Source: Verrucomicrobiaceae bacterium (GTDB lineage Bacteria; Verrucomicrobiota; Verrucomicrobiia; Verrucomicrobiales; Akkermansiaceae). From it: DNA of 5,217 nucleotides. Below the pieces are notes generated by a model. That model had not been told where the DNA came from. It was given only the letters and a program-made list of their open reading frames with translations, and did not search any database. Position numbers and translations under genes: made by a program. Position 1 is the stretch's first letter. Each line of letters starts with the position of its first letter. The stretch spans positions 1-5,217 of the forward strand of contig JAIXVN010000543.1 of NCBI GenBank assembly GCA_027483005.1. The letters are read 5' to 3'. Below, one piece after another: positions 5,002-5,217 of this stretch.

Positions 5002-5188
5002 CCGCTCACCCCACAGGCCTGGTCACGGTCACGGCGTTGCCGCCGCGGTCGTTGCCTTGTTCGGTCAGTGCGTAGAACTTGAAGGTGGCGGAGGAGCCGG
5101 GGGCGGTGAGGCCCCAGTTTCCGGTCCAGGTGGCGGGGGCATTGGCGGGCAGGGTGGCGATCACACCTTCATCGTCCGGGCCGGTGGT
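5002..5188. repeat. Direct repeat, copy B
   Basis: This is the counterpart of 1668-1866, about 95 percent identical apart from a missing 12-base block. Weaker protein-level similarity continues towards the edge (ELAIWPIT against DLAWAPIT), with a second in-frame gap of about 11 residues. Confidence 0.9.
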
Positions 5189-5217
5189 GATGGGCCAAAT
5201 GGCTAGCTCCCCTGGAC
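5006..5217 (-). CDS. C-terminus of a second Fn3-like protein, cut by window edge
   Basis: The frame is open from the right edge to the TGA at 5008-5006 and gives 69 residues. They begin PGELAIWPITTGPDDEGVIA and end VTVTRPVG. They match the last part of the protein encoded at 1672-2634, with five substitutions in the final 54 residues. Two stretches are missing, four residues at YESD and about eleven between PIT and TTGP, and both gaps keep the frame. The kept frame and the conservative changes suggest a working paralogue rather than debris. The N-terminal part lies outside the window, so whether the whole gene is intact cannot be said. Losing about eleven residues from the Fn3-like domain would remove roughly one beta strand. 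Confidence 0.75.
   Translation of the reverse strand, partial: PGELAIWPITTGPDDEGVIATLPANAPATWTGNWGLTAPGSSATFKFYALTEQGNDRGGNAVTVTRPVG

Overview
The window looks like an accessory region of a high-GC bacterial chromosome. The Verrucomicrobiota are my best guess. This rests on the repeated fibronectin-III-type protein, whose style I associate with that phylum, and on the near absence of Shine-Dalgarno sequences before the starts. It is an inference, not a demonstration. No rRNA, tRNA, CRISPR array, transposase or integrase gene is visible.

Layout, left to right. (1) Bases 1-590, minus strand: a toxin-antitoxin pair, a ribbon-helix-helix antitoxin followed 7 bases later by a PIN-domain toxin cut by the left edge. 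(2) Bases 591-940: a divergent intergenic region with a possible antitoxin operator and a cluster of three small palindromes. (3) Bases 941-1552, plus strand: a small cation diffusion facilitator of the accessory-element subfamily. (4) Bases 1555-1639: a long-span palindromic element between convergent genes. (5) Bases 1672-2634, minus strand: a 320-residue protein with a coiled coil and a C-terminal Fn3-like domain. About 21-bp-periodic repeats lie 56-180 bp upstream of its start. (6) Bases 3085-3821: two integron attC-like sites that enclose one gene cassette coding for a small secreted protein. (7) Bases 3829-4337, plus strand: an SLBB-like exported protein whose signal peptide and body are in different frames, joined at a TTTTTTA run. 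Its 3' end is formed by a second copy of the palindromic element. (8) Bases 4400-4816, plus strand: a small membrane protein. (9) Bases 5006-5217, minus strand: the C-terminus of a second copy of the Fn3-like gene, cut by the right edge.

The toxin-antitoxin pair, the metal transporter, the cassette boundaries, the dispersed palindromes and the duplicated gene all point to a region built by repeated gain and rearrangement. Nothing visible links the genes into one pathway. The strongest unusual signals are the attC-bounded cassette, the in-register slippery heptamer in the SLBB-like gene, the 21-bp repeat array, and the two related palindromic elements.
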